Assembly (NCBI RefSeq): GCF_002377905.1
Contig: NZ_DFQS01000052.1
Span: forward strand, 565 to 26,586
DNA length: 26,022 nt
Direction of reading: 5' to 3'
DNA from: Psychrobacter sp. UBA3483
GTDB lineage: Bacteria; Pseudomonadota; Gammaproteobacteria; Pseudomonadales; Moraxellaceae
In this document: positions 6,869 to 14,954 of the stretch, in pieces
How positions within the stretch are numbered: position 1 is the stretch's first letter
How the letters are laid out: each line of letters opens with the position of its first letter
Position numbers and translations under genes: made by a program
Notes under the pieces: model-generated
What the model was told of the DNA's origin: nothing
Databases searched by the model: none
What the model saw: only the letters and a program-made list of their open reading frames with translations

Positions 6869-9800
6869 ATGCCAAAACGTACCGACATAAAAAGCATTCT
6901 TATCATTGGCGCAGGCCCTATCGTCATCGGCCAAGCATGTGAGTTTGACTACTCAGGCGCGCAGGCGTGTAAAGCGCTAAAAGAAGAAGGCTACCGCGTC
7001 ATCTTGGTCAACTCAAACCCTGCAACCATCATGACCGACCCTGTCATGGCTGATGCGACTTACATCGAGCCGATTACGTGGCAGACGGTTGAGCAAATCA
7101 TCGCTAAAGAGCGTCCTGACGCGATTCTACCAACGATGGGCGGACAGACAGCGCTAAACTGTGCTTTAGACCTAGACAAACATGGCGTCTTGACCAAATA
7201 TAATTGTGAGCTGATTGGCGCGACCAAAGACTCAATCGAGATGGCAGAAGACCGTAACTTATTTGATAAAGCCATGAAGCGTATCGGTCTTGAATGTCCT
7301 CGCGCTGAAACCGCTGAAACCATGGAAGAAGCCTTTGCTACTCAAGAAAAAATGGGCTATCCATGTATCATTCGCCCATCATTCACCATGGGCGGCTCAG
7401 GCGGCGGTATCGCTTACAATCGTGACGAATTTATCGAGATTTGTGAGCGCGGCTTTGACTTATCACCAAACCATCAATTGCTAATCGATGAATCGTTAAT
7501 CGGTTGGAAAGAGTACGAGATGGAAGTGGTTCGTGACAAAAACGATAACTGCATCATCATCTGCGCGATTGAAAACTTTGACCCGATGGGCGTCCATACC
7601 GGCGACTCAATCACAGTCGCCCCCGCACAGACGTTAACCGATAAAGAATATCAAATCATGCGTAATGCTTCACTAGCCGTACTGCGTGAGATTGGTGTTG
7701 AAACAGGTGGCTCAAACGTCCAGTTCGGTATCAATCCTGATACTGGTCGTATGGTCGTCATCGAGATGAATCCACGTGTGTCACGCTCATCGGCACTCGC
7801 ATCAAAAGCCACTGGCTTTCCGATTGCTAAAATAGCGGCTAAACTGGCGATTGGTTATACGCTAGATGAATTGCAAAATGACATTACGGGCGGCAAAACC
7901 CCAGCGAGCTTTGAGCCGGCACTTGATTATGTTGTCACCAAAATCCCTCGCTTTAACTTTGAGAAATTCCCACAAGCCGACAGTGTGTTATCAACGCAAA
8001 TGAAATCGGTTGGTGAAGTGATGGCAATCGGTCGCAACTTCCAAGAATCGATGCAAAAAGCATTACGCGGCATGGAAACCGGCAATGATGGTTTTGATGA
8101 GCAAATTGACTTAGCAAAAGTCAGTATTGAGAAAGCCCGTAGCGAGATTAACAATCGCTTAACCATTCCAACGCCTGAGCGCATTTATTATATTGCCGAT
8201 GCTTTCCGTATCGGCATGAGTGTCGATGAAGTGTTTAATTTAACCAAAATCGATCCATGGTTCTTGGTACAAATTGAAGACATCGTCAAAACCGAAGCAC
8301 AGGTGAAAGCCTTAGGTTTTGGCGGTTTAACTGAGCAAAATCTGCGTAGCTTTAAGCGTAAAGGCTTATCAGATTTGCGTTTGGCAAAATTGCTTGGCGT
8401 CTCACAAAAGCAGCTACGCAAAAAGCGTTGGGATTTGAACGTTTATCCTGTCTATAAGCGCGTCGATACCTGTGCGGCAGAGTTTGCCACCAGCACCGCG
8501 TATATGTACTCAACCTATGACAGCGAATGTGAAGCAAACCCGACTGATAACAAAAAAATCATGGTTATCGGTGGCGGTCCAAACCGTATCGGTCAAGGTA
8601 TCGAGTTTGACTATTGCTGTGTTCATGCGGCGCTTGCCATGCGCGAAGACGGCTACGAGACCATCATGGTCAACTGTAACCCTGAAACGGTTTCAACCGA
8701 TTATGACACCTCGGATCGTCTGTATTTTGAGCCAATCACGCTTGAAGACGTGTTAGAGATTGTCCGTATCGAAAATCCTGATGGCGTAATTGTACAGTTC
8801 GGCGGTCAAACGCCATTGAAACTAGCGCGTGCGCTTGAAGCTGCTGGCGTCAAAATCATCGGTACCAGTCCTGATGCGATTGACCGTGCTGAAGACCGCG
8901 AACGCTTCCAGCATATGATTCAGCAATTGAACCTTGTGCAACCAACCAATGCTTTAGCGACAAGCTTAGAAGATGGTTTGGTCAAAGCCAAAGACGTTGG
9001 TTATCCGTTGGTTGTACGCCCATCTTATGTACTCGGCGGTCGCGCGATGGAAATCGTCTATAACGAAGATGAGCTCAGACATTACTTGCGCACGGCGGTC
9101 CAAGCGTCAAACGAAGCGCCTGTACTCCTTGACCGCTTCTTAGATGATGCCATCGAAGTTGATGTGGACTGTGTTTGCGACGGTACTGATGTTGTGATTG
9201 GTGGTATCATGCAGCATATCGAACAAGCTGGCGTTCACTCTGGTGACTCAGCCTGCTCATTGCCGCCTTACTCATTATCAGATGAGCTTTGCGATAAAAT
9301 GCGCGCGCAAACGGTTGCCATGGCAAAAGAGCTTGGCGTCGTCGGTTTGATGAACGTTCAGTTCGCGGTAAAAGGTGAAACGGTCTACATTTTAGAAGTC
9401 AATCCACGTGCAGCCCGTACCGTACCCTTCGTTTCTAAATGTATCGGTACGTCACTGGCACAAGTTGCGGCTCGCTGTATGGCGGGTACGTCATTGAAAG
9501 ATCAAGGCTTTACCACTGAAATTGTCCCAGCATTTTATGCGGTCAAAGAAGCGGTATTCCCATTTGCTAAATTCCCAGGTGTTGACCCTATCTTGAGTCC
9601 TGAGATGAAATCAACCGGTGAAGTGATGGGTGTGGGTAAAACCTTTGGCGAAGCATTCTACAAAGCGGTTATCGGTAGTAATGAGCGCCTGCCAGGTCTA
9701 CCAACTGAGGGCGAAACCAAAACCGTCTTTATATCGGTGCGTGATAGCGATAAAGAGCAAGTCACTCCTATCGCCCGTCAGCTTCTCGACTTTGGCTTCA

Positions 9801-10123
9801 ACATCGTTGCCACTACTGGTACGCAAAAAGTACTGGCGGAAAACGGTATTGAATGCAAACAAATCAACAAAGTTACCGAAGGTCGCCCGCATATCGTCGA
9901 TGCCTTGAAAAACGGCAAAATCGACCTTATTATCAATACGACCGAAGGCAAGCAGGCGCAAGAGGATTCCTTCTCTATCCGCCGCAGTGCCCTACAAGGT
10001 AAAGTGTTTTATGTCACGACATTAGGTGCGGCAGATGCGGTTTGTAAATCTTATGCGATTGACCTACCTTTTGATGTGTATAAGCTACAAGATTTGCATG
10101 AACAAGCAAAGACTATCGCTTAG
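6869..10123 (+). CDS. carB: Carbamoyl phosphate synthetase large subunit
   Basis: CarB makes carbamoyl phosphate from bicarbonate, ammonia delivered by CarA and two ATP. The 1084-aa protein has the full duplicated layout: first carboxyphosphate half with ATP-grasp (about 1-400, start KSILIIGAGPIVIGQACEFD), oligomerisation domain (about 400-555), second carbamoyl phosphate half (about 560-940, start KKIMVIGGGPNRIGQGIEFD) and a C-terminal MGS-like allosteric domain (about 945-1084). It is near the E. coli length (1073). GAAGGT at 6853-6858 precedes ATG. A strong terminator lies about 150 bp downstream. No sign of disruption. Confidence 0.98.
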   Translation: MPKRTDIKSILIIGAGPIVIGQACEFDYSGAQACKALKEEGYRVILVNSNPATIMTDPVMADATYIEPITWQTVEQIIAKERPDAILPTMGGQTALNCALDLDKHGVLTKYNCELIGATKDSIEMAEDRNLFDKAMKRIGLECPRAETAETMEEAFATQEKMGYPCIIRPSFTMGGSGGGIAYNRDEFIEICERGFDLSPNHQLLIDESLIGWKEYEMEVVRDKNDNCIIICAIENFDPMGVHTGDSITVAPAQTLTDKEYQIMRNASLAVLREIGVETGGSNVQFGINPDTGRMVVIEMNPRVSRSSALASKATGFPIAKIAAKLAIGYTLDELQNDITGGKTPASFEPALDYVVTKIPRFNFEKFPQADSVLSTQMKSVGEVMAIGRNFQESMQKALRGMETGNDGFDEQIDLAKVSIEKARSEINNRLTIPTPERIYYIADAFRIGMSVDEVFNLTKIDPWFLVQIEDIVKTEAQVKALGFGGLTEQNLRSFKRKGLSDLRLAKLLGVSQKQLRKKRWDLNVYPVYKRVDTCAAEFATSTAYMYSTYDSECEANPTDNKKIMVIGGGPNRIGQGIEFDYCCVHAALAMREDGYETIMVNCNPETVSTDYDTSDRLYFEPITLEDVLEIVRIENPDGVIVQFGGQTPLKLARALEAAGVKIIGTSPDAIDRAEDRERFQHMIQQLNLVQPTNALATSLEDGLVKAKDVGYPLVVRPSYVLGGRAMEIVYNEDELRHYLRTAVQASNEAPVLLDRFLDDAIEVDVDCVCDGTDVVIGGIMQHIEQAGVHSGDSACSLPPYSLSDELCDKMRAQTVAMAKELGVVGLMNVQFAVKGETVYILEVNPRAARTVPFVSKCIGTSLAQVAARCMAGTSLKDQGFTTEIVPAFYAVKEAVFPFAKFPGVDPILSPEMKSTGEVMGVGKTFGEAFYKAVIGSNERLPGLPTEGETKTVFISVRDSDKEQVTPIARQLLDFGFNIVATTGTQKVLAENGIECKQINKVTEGRPHIVDALKNGKIDLIINTTEGKQAQEDSFSIRRSALQGKVFYVTTLGAADAVCKSYAIDLPFDVYKLQDLHEQAKTIA

Positions 10124-10137
10124 CACTATTGACTTGG

Positions 10138-10146
10138 TGGTATAAT
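10138..10146 (+). promoter_or_regulatory. Extended -10 promoter just after carB
   Basis: TGGTATAAT has the TGn extension in front of a perfect TATAAT, 15 bp after the carB stop. A transcript from here would start near 10153 and end at the terminator at 10273-10308, giving about 155 nt with no meaningful reading frame. It might be a small RNA promoter or chance. Confidence 0.4.
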
Positions 10147-10220
10147 TTCAGTAGATTAAGCATAATAGCAACGCTTATTTAAAAGTGTTAGCAAAAATTA
10201 TTACTGGTTTTATACGACTG

Positions 10221-10247
10221 TACTTTAGAAACATTATACTTTAGAAA
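10221..10247. repeat. 11-bp direct repeat
   Basis: TACTTTAGAAA occurs at 10221-10231 and again at 10237-10247, a 16-bp period, in the carB-greA gap. It could be a binding site pair or a slippage relic. Confidence 0.6.
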
Positions 10248-10272
10248 AATAAATTTTTTAAAAGATAAATCT

Positions 10273-10308
10273 AAAAAGCATAGTGGCTGAACTGCGACTA
10301 TGCTTTTT
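10273..10308 (+). terminator. Rho-independent terminator downstream of carB
   Basis: A 12-bp perfect stem, AAAAAGCATAGT (10273-10284) with ACTATGCTTTTT (10297-10308), has a 12-nt loop and ends in a T run. It separates carAB from greA. Confidence 0.93.
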
Positions 10309-10439
10309 ATTACGTCAGGTTAAGGCGTCTTATCGGTAAGCGTATCCGTGCTGATAGTTAATAGCTAAGTGTGCAGTTACTTACGACGCAGCCTCAACCT
10401 CATTCTTTTTATATCACATACTCATTGCAACAACACTGA

Positions 10440-10469
10440 CACCATCTCACTAGTCACTAGGAGATGGTG
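10440..10469 (+). promoter_or_regulatory. Leader hairpin directly upstream of greA
   Basis: CACCATCTC (10440-10448) pairs perfectly with GAGATGGTG (10461-10469) around a 12-nt loop. It ends 16 nt before the greA Shine-Dalgarno. No U tract follows, so translation or mRNA stability control is more likely than termination. No clear promoter was found between the carB terminator and this hairpin, though AT-rich TATATC near 10410 is possible. Confidence 0.6.
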
Positions 10470-10496
10470 CCCGTGTTATTGGTTTAAGGAAAAAAC

Positions 10497-10973
10497 ATGC
10501 AACGTTATCCCATGACTCCACAAGGACATGCGGCCCTAGAAGCCGAACTAAAACAGTTAAAAAGTGTCGACCGTCCACGTATTACAGCGGCCATCGCTGA
10601 AGCTCGCGAACACGGCGACTTAAAAGAAAACGCTGAATATCATGCTGCTCGCGAACAACAAGGTTTTTGCGAAGCGCGTATCCGTGATATCGAAGCCAAG
10701 CTTGGCGCTGCACAAGTGATTGACCCTGCCACGCTACCAAAAGATGGTCGTGTGGTATTCGGTGTGAGCGTGGTTATCGAAAACATGGACACTGAAGAAG
10801 AAAAGCGCTACCAAATCGTTGGCGATGATGAAGCTGACTTTAAAGCGGGCAAAATCTCAGTCAACTCGCCGATTGCGCGTGGTTTGATTGGCAAATCTGA
10901 AGGCGACGAAGCCCGTATCGAAACGCCAAAAGGCATAGTCGAATATGAAATCATGAAAGTGATTTACGATTAA
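10497..10973 (+). CDS. greA: Transcription elongation factor GreA
   Basis: GreA rescues backtracked RNA polymerase by stimulating cleavage of the nascent transcript. The 158-aa protein has the N-terminal coiled-coil (about 1-75) carrying the tip acidic residues D41 and E44 in HGDLKENAEYH, and the C-terminal FKBP-like domain (about 80-158) with VGDDEADF and ISVNSPIARGLIGK. Length and motifs equal those of E. coli GreA. AAGGA at 10486-10490 supports the ATG. Its position after carB is a conserved arrangement in several gammaproteobacteria, but a strong terminator after carB suggests mainly separate transcription here. Its own terminator follows. Confidence 0.97.
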   Translation: MQRYPMTPQGHAALEAELKQLKSVDRPRITAAIAEAREHGDLKENAEYHAAREQQGFCEARIRDIEAKLGAAQVIDPATLPKDGRVVFGVSVVIENMDTEEEKRYQIVGDDEADFKAGKISVNSPIARGLIGKSEGDEARIETPKGIVEYEIMKVIYD

Positions 10974-11010
10974 TCTTGCTTATTTTGTAGATAAATAGAT
11001 CACCTTTAAG

Positions 11011-11040
11011 AAAAAGCTTTTGATAACAAAAGCTTTTTTT
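11011..11040 (+). terminator. Rho-independent terminator of greA
   Basis: AAAAAGCTTTTG (11011-11022) pairs with CAAAAGCTTTTT (11027-11038) around a 4-nt ATAA loop and ends in T7 (11034-11040). Confidence 0.92.
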
Positions 11041-11384
11041 GTAAATATATAAAGTTTTAGCGCAGCTGATAAACGCAAAAAATAGTACACAACGTCATTA
11101 TTACTAGAGTAGTAGTTACACAATGCCGCTTTTCTAGTCAATTTGATTTAGCGCATAATTGCTCGTGTATCAAATGCTGAGCATTTGCCTAAAATAATGA
11201 TGGAGTGATAGTGAACATTGGCTATCATGATTACCTTTACCCTCGTTATTTGACATGGTTTACATGCTCATTTGACGGGGTTTTTTCTTATATAAGTGTT
11301 GTTTTTCTCAATTTCATTTTTTAATTTTGATTTTTTGCGACTTCATTACTGGCTTTATTTACTGCTATTTTAAAGGAATCTATT
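11041..11384. other. Gene-free gap between greA and the DUF11-like gene
   Basis: The 344 bp contain no reading frame I can support. There is a 7-bp hairpin with a 3-nt loop (CAAATGC TGA GCATTTG, 11171-11187), a 6-bp inverted repeat (TGATAG at 11206-11211, CTATCA at 11222-11227) and a G4T6 stretch around 11277-11286 that might close a weak terminator-like stem with CCC near 11240. The promoter of the downstream gene must lie here but is not obvious. Confidence 0.5.
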
Positions 11385-12335
11385 ATGACCACGCCGATCA
11401 ATACGCCAGCATTTCAGGCTATGAATAACAAAATGCTTAAACAAGCTTTCATTAAAAAAAATACCCTGCCTACTGCTCTCTCAATGGCATTAGCAGGTAG
11501 TTTTTTGACGTTAACTGCTGCCCATGCCGCACCTGAGATAGCGGTTAGCCCAGCTGTGGGTGGTAGCACAACCGTATTTGAGCAATACTCTGACGGTAAA
11601 ACTGCCCTCATTACTGCGACTCCGAATGGCATTACCATGCAAGACGGTATGCCGTTTGCGGTGACGCAAGTGAGCACGGCGCCCCGTTATGTGGTTCGTT
11701 CAGGCGCTAATACCGTCGTCAATCAAGGCAGTGCCACGGTGACGAGCGTACCTGTGACCAACCAGATGACTAATCAAACCAGCAGAGTTGATGTCATAGC
11801 CGTTCCAACGACTAGAGTGACAGAAGTCTTGCCTTTAACAACGGCTACCCAATTACCAGTCCTCAATGCGCCAACCACCACCGTCGTGACCAACCAACCT
11901 GCAACGACGCAAGTCGTATCTACCTCTGTAGATATCTTGCAATTGACTCCAACTTTTAGCACGCCTGGCGTGGTTAATGCCCAAACCAAAGTCATGAAGA
12001 TATTAAAAAATAAAGACGGTCGCGAAGTGGCTGTACCAGCCAATCATATCGCGCCTGGCGACGTCATCGAATATCACACCACTTATACCAATACCACCGC
12101 ACAGCCTGTTACTGATATCAATGCGATGGTGTCATTACCAAATGGCGTGCAATTGGTATCATTAAACAGTCCATTGCCAACGCTTGCGACAACGGGTGGC
12201 GACAGCTATCAGACCATCCAGCAAGTGGGCAATACCGTGGTCATCAAAGAAAACTATTCTGGTCTTAAGTGGAACTTGGTTGACCTTAGCCCAAATGCTG
12301 CTCAGACTGTCGTTATACGAGCTAAAGTTCAGTAA
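11385..12335 (+). CDS. Exported protein with a DUF11-like C-terminal domain, unknown function
   Basis: This 316-aa protein has a cleavable signal peptide: positively charged KQAFIKKN, hydrophobic LPTALSMALAGSFLTLTAA, probable cleavage after AHA near residue 49. The N-region before the hydrophobic core is long (about 28 aa), so initiation at an internal Met (for example 11424, codon 14) is possible. AAGGAA before ATG 11385 supports the first. The middle (about 100-180) is rich in Thr and Val with repeated TTVVTNQPATTQVV-like wording and low complexity. The C-terminus (about 205-316) resembles the DUF11 beta-sandwich repeat seen in surface proteins (PGDVIEYHTTYTNTTAQPVTDI). A periplasmic or surface role is likely. 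No sorting motif or partner gene is visible. Confidence 0.75.
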   Translation: MTTPINTPAFQAMNNKMLKQAFIKKNTLPTALSMALAGSFLTLTAAHAAPEIAVSPAVGGSTTVFEQYSDGKTALITATPNGITMQDGMPFAVTQVSTAPRYVVRSGANTVVNQGSATVTSVPVTNQMTNQTSRVDVIAVPTTRVTEVLPLTTATQLPVLNAPTTTVVTNQPATTQVVSTSVDILQLTPTFSTPGVVNAQTKVMKILKNKDGREVAVPANHIAPGDVIEYHTTYTNTTAQPVTDINAMVSLPNGVQLVSLNSPLPTLATTGGDSYQTIQQVGNTVVIKENYSGLKWNLVDLSPNAAQTVVIRAKVQ

Positions 12336-12340
12336 GGACT

Positions 12341-12391
12341 ATCTCATAAAATATCATATCTCATAAAATATCATATCTCATAAAACATCAT
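12341..12391. repeat. Three tandem 17-bp repeats after the DUF11-like gene
   Basis: Units ATCTCATAAAATATCAT lie at 12341-12357 and 12358-12374, and a third with one change (T to C) at 12375-12391. A partial ATCTC follows at 12392. The array begins 5 bp after the stop codon. Copy number is likely to vary between strains. Confidence 0.92.
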
Positions 12392-12412
12392 ATCTCGCTA
12401 AACGATTACTCT

Positions 12413-12445
12413 AAAGCCTTGCAAACGCGGGGCTTTTGTTATTTT
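12413..12445 (+). terminator. Probable terminator of the DUF11-like gene
   Basis: AAAGCC (12413-12418) pairs with GGCTTT (12431-12436), followed by TGTTATTTT. The stem is short (6 bp) but position and tail fit. Confidence 0.6.
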
Positions 12446-12494
12446 AAAGAAGAAGGAATCTCCAACTACTCTTGTTGAAAGTTTTTATCTTCAA

Positions 12495-12511
12495 ACGACA
12501 CTAGTTGTCGT
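12495..12511. promoter_or_regulatory. Small dyad upstream of the radical SAM gene
   Basis: ACGACA (12495-12500) and TGTCGT (12506-12511) are perfect inverted arms with a 5-nt spacer. The dyad lies about 90 bp before the radical SAM start, just upstream of a possible -10 TATAAA at 12575-12580, so a regulator site is possible. Low confidence. Confidence 0.35.
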
Positions 12512-12600
12512 ATTATTTATCCAATTATCCTACCTTTACAATGACTTAAGCCTAATTTTGCTAAAATACATACCTATAAATGATTTGGTAAATCGCGCTT

Positions 12601-13869
12601 ATGGCAACCATAAATTATGAACGACTGCAAGGCAAGCTCAATATCTTAGCGGACGCTGCTAAGTATGATGTCTCTTGCTCCTCCTCCGCTGGTACGCGCA
12701 AAAACCAAGGCGGTGGTCTTGGTGATGCCTCAGCAACCGGTATTTGCCACAGCTATACCGAAGATGGTCGCTGCGTCAGCCTCCTTAAAATCCTTTTGAC
12801 TAATCACTGCATCTACGATTGCGCATATTGTACCTCTCGTAAGAGCAATGACACCCCGCGCGCCGCTTTTAGTGTCGAAGAAGTGGTTGATTTAACCATG
12901 CAGTTTTACCGCCGTAATTATATCGAAGGGCTTTTTCTCAGCTCAGGTATTTTTAAAAGTGGCGATTATACGATGGAGCGCTTGGTCGAGGTCGCCAAGA
13001 TATTGCGTACCCGTGAACGCTTTAACGGTTATATCCACCTAAAGACTATTCCTGGCGCGTCAAAAGAATTGCTCTTAGAAGCGGGACTTTATGCCGACCG
13101 TCTTAGCGTCAATATCGAAATACCTACCAAATCAGGGCTAGCCTTGCTCGCACCAGAGAAGTCACATGATGAATTAAAAGCACCAATGGAAACCGTTAAA
13201 ACTGAAATTATCACCATCAAAGAGAGCCGTAAAACGCATAAAAAAACGCCTAAATTTGTGCCCGCAGGTCAGACCAGTCAGATGATTGTTGGCGCCAGTA
13301 ATGAGACCGATTTGCAAGTGATTCAGCTATCGAGTCATTTTTATCAGCAATATGATTTGAAGCGCGTCTACTATTCAGGCTATGTGCCAATGCTCTCTGA
13401 CAGTCGCCTGCCAGCGATTGGGACGCCAGTGCCGATGATACGTGAAAATCGTCTGTATCAAGCCGATTGGCTGATGCGTTTTTATGGTTTTGGCGCACAC
13501 GAAATCGTTGAGCCTGACTCGCCATTTTTAGATTTGGACTGTGATCCAAAGCTTGCTTGGGCAATCCGCCACCGTGAGCACTTTCCCGTGAATATTCAAA
13601 CCGCCACTTACGAGATGATTGTACGTATTCCCGGTATCGGTACCAAAACCGCTAAAAAGATAGTCAAAGCGCGTAAGTTTAATCAGTTAACGCTTTATCA
13701 TTTAAAAAAAATGGGTGCGGCGGTCAATCGAGCTAAGTACTTTATTGCAACAACGGGTAAGAACGAGCACCTCGCGCATTTAACCCGTGATAACTTCCGT
13801 CAATACGTACTGGCGCAAACGCAAACCAAATATAAAGATCAGCGCAACGGACAATTGACGCTGTTTTAG
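12601..13869 (+). CDS. Radical SAM protein, putative DNA modification/repair (TIGR03916-like)
   Basis: This 422-aa protein has the radical SAM cluster motif C70-x3-C74-x2-C77 in NHCIYDCAYC, which binds a 4Fe-4S cluster and S-adenosylmethionine. Upstream are C49 and C58 in GICHSYTEDGRC, part of the family signature, and a conserved GTRKNQGGGLGDA stretch. The SAM barrel covers about 65-300. A helix-hairpin-helix DNA-binding motif lies near residues 338-375 (VRIPGIGTKTAKKIVKARKF). This matches the family named putative DNA modification/repair radical SAM protein, which travels with the gene that follows here. The substrate and reaction are not known. No good Shine-Dalgarno is seen before ATG 12601; a TATAAA only about 20 bp upstream suggests a very short leader. 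Confidence 0.88.
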   Translation: MATINYERLQGKLNILADAAKYDVSCSSSAGTRKNQGGGLGDASATGICHSYTEDGRCVSLLKILLTNHCIYDCAYCTSRKSNDTPRAAFSVEEVVDLTMQFYRRNYIEGLFLSSGIFKSGDYTMERLVEVAKILRTRERFNGYIHLKTIPGASKELLLEAGLYADRLSVNIEIPTKSGLALLAPEKSHDELKAPMETVKTEIITIKESRKTHKKTPKFVPAGQTSQMIVGASNETDLQVIQLSSHFYQQYDLKRVYYSGYVPMLSDSRLPAIGTPVPMIRENRLYQADWLMRFYGFGAHEIVEPDSPFLDLDCDPKLAWAIRHREHFPVNIQTATYEMIVRIPGIGTKTAKKIVKARKFNQLTLYHLKKMGAAVNRAKYFIATTGKNEHLAHLTRDNFRQYVLAQTQTKYKDQRNGQLTLF

Positions 13870-13911
13870 TCGGCATATTTTTAATTGCCACTACTTTAAA
13901 TAGGAACATAA

Positions 13912-14784
13912 ATGTCACAGCTGACGCAAAGTCACGATTACATCGTCGGTCACTTAACGCCCAGTATTGTGCTTTATGAGCCAAGTTTTGAAGGTTGGCT
14001 GAGTGCAGTATTTTACGTCTATGCCAATCGCTTACAGGACGATGCATCTTTACAGTTAATTGCTCATGACTGCTATGTGCCCTCATTAATCTCACAAGCG
14101 ACCAGTGTTACTACAGATGAAGAGCATGCCGAACGCGTACTAACCAAGCTGCATAAGCTTTTAGGTCGCTCAGGTATGCGCAATATTCTCTGGGGATTTT
14201 TATCAGAAAAAGCTCATATCGGCACCACTTTATTTCAAGTAGTTAAATACGCCATCGACTACCCTAACCGCCCTATTATGGAAGATTTGGGTAACCTGAA
14301 TGTCTTGGATCTGGTACAAACCGTCAAATCGGTCGGCCGAGAAAAACACCGCATGGAAGCCTTTGTGCGCTTTGAGCATACCACTGACGACATTTACTTT
14401 GCCCGCGTTGAGCCTGACTTTAATGTACTGCCTTTGATTGGTGAGCATTTTCGTCAGCGCTACCAAGACCAGCATTGGGCGATTTACGATGTGGCGCGTG
14501 GCTATGGTATTTATTATGACAAAAGTAAAAGTACCTTCAAGCATCCTGCTGCCCTGCAAACCATCACTGATCTAGATGATGCGGTACTGCGTAATCCTGC
14601 CAGCATTCATAGCGAGGACGAGCAGCGCTATCAAAAATTTTGGCAAGGGTACTTTACTAATGTCAATATCAAAGAGCGTAAAAATACGCGTCTGCATCAG
14701 CAATATCTGCCGCAGCGCTATTGGAAATATCTCAGTGAGAAGCAAGTGCTGCCAAATGCTGAGCATTTACAAAAACGTCGCTAG
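13912..14784 (+). CDS. TIGR03915/DUF4130-type partner protein, putative DNA metabolism
   Basis: This 290-aa protein is the usual neighbour of the radical SAM protein above. Family wording is clear: YEPSFEGWLSAVFYVY near the N-terminus, then PDFNVLPLIGEHFRQRY and WAIYDVARGYGIYYD (about 175-215), and a C-terminal FWQGYFTNVNIKERKN with PQRYWKYLSE. In many bacteria this domain is followed by a fused uracil-DNA-glycosylase-like domain of about 200 aa. Here the protein stops before it, and no UDG-like gene lies in the window. The start is supported by AGGAA about 10 nt upstream. It is 42 bp after the radical SAM stop, so the two are very probably one operon. Biochemical function unknown. Confidence 0.87.
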   Translation: MSQLTQSHDYIVGHLTPSIVLYEPSFEGWLSAVFYVYANRLQDDASLQLIAHDCYVPSLISQATSVTTDEEHAERVLTKLHKLLGRSGMRNILWGFLSEKAHIGTTLFQVVKYAIDYPNRPIMEDLGNLNVLDLVQTVKSVGREKHRMEAFVRFEHTTDDIYFARVEPDFNVLPLIGEHFRQRYQDQHWAIYDVARGYGIYYDKSKSTFKHPAALQTITDLDDAVLRNPASIHSEDEQRYQKFWQGYFTNVNIKERKNTRLHQQYLPQRYWKYLSEKQVLPNAEHLQKRR

Positions 14785-14954
14785 TTTGGTAACCATACCT
14801 ATTGCCAACTGCTTATACTTAGCTAAAAAACTCTTACTCTCAGCTAAAAAAAGTATGGCAAATCTGACCTTATCTTTTTATCTTGGTGGTTGAGTTTTCA
14901 GCGCTTTTAACTGACAATAGCAGCTTCATATCTTATTTGGTGACCGACGCTATT

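Noticed and set aside
8472..8756. Plus-strand frame of 94 codons inside carB
   Set aside because: Shadow of the carB coding frame with no protein-like features or ribosome site.
13250..13564. Minus-strand frame of 104 codons in the radical SAM gene
   Set aside because: Antisense shadow of a clearly conserved coding region.
14576..14893. Plus-strand frame of 105 codons over the end of the DUF4130-type gene
   Set aside because: Overlaps a conserved C-terminus in another frame; no Shine-Dalgarno and no family wording.
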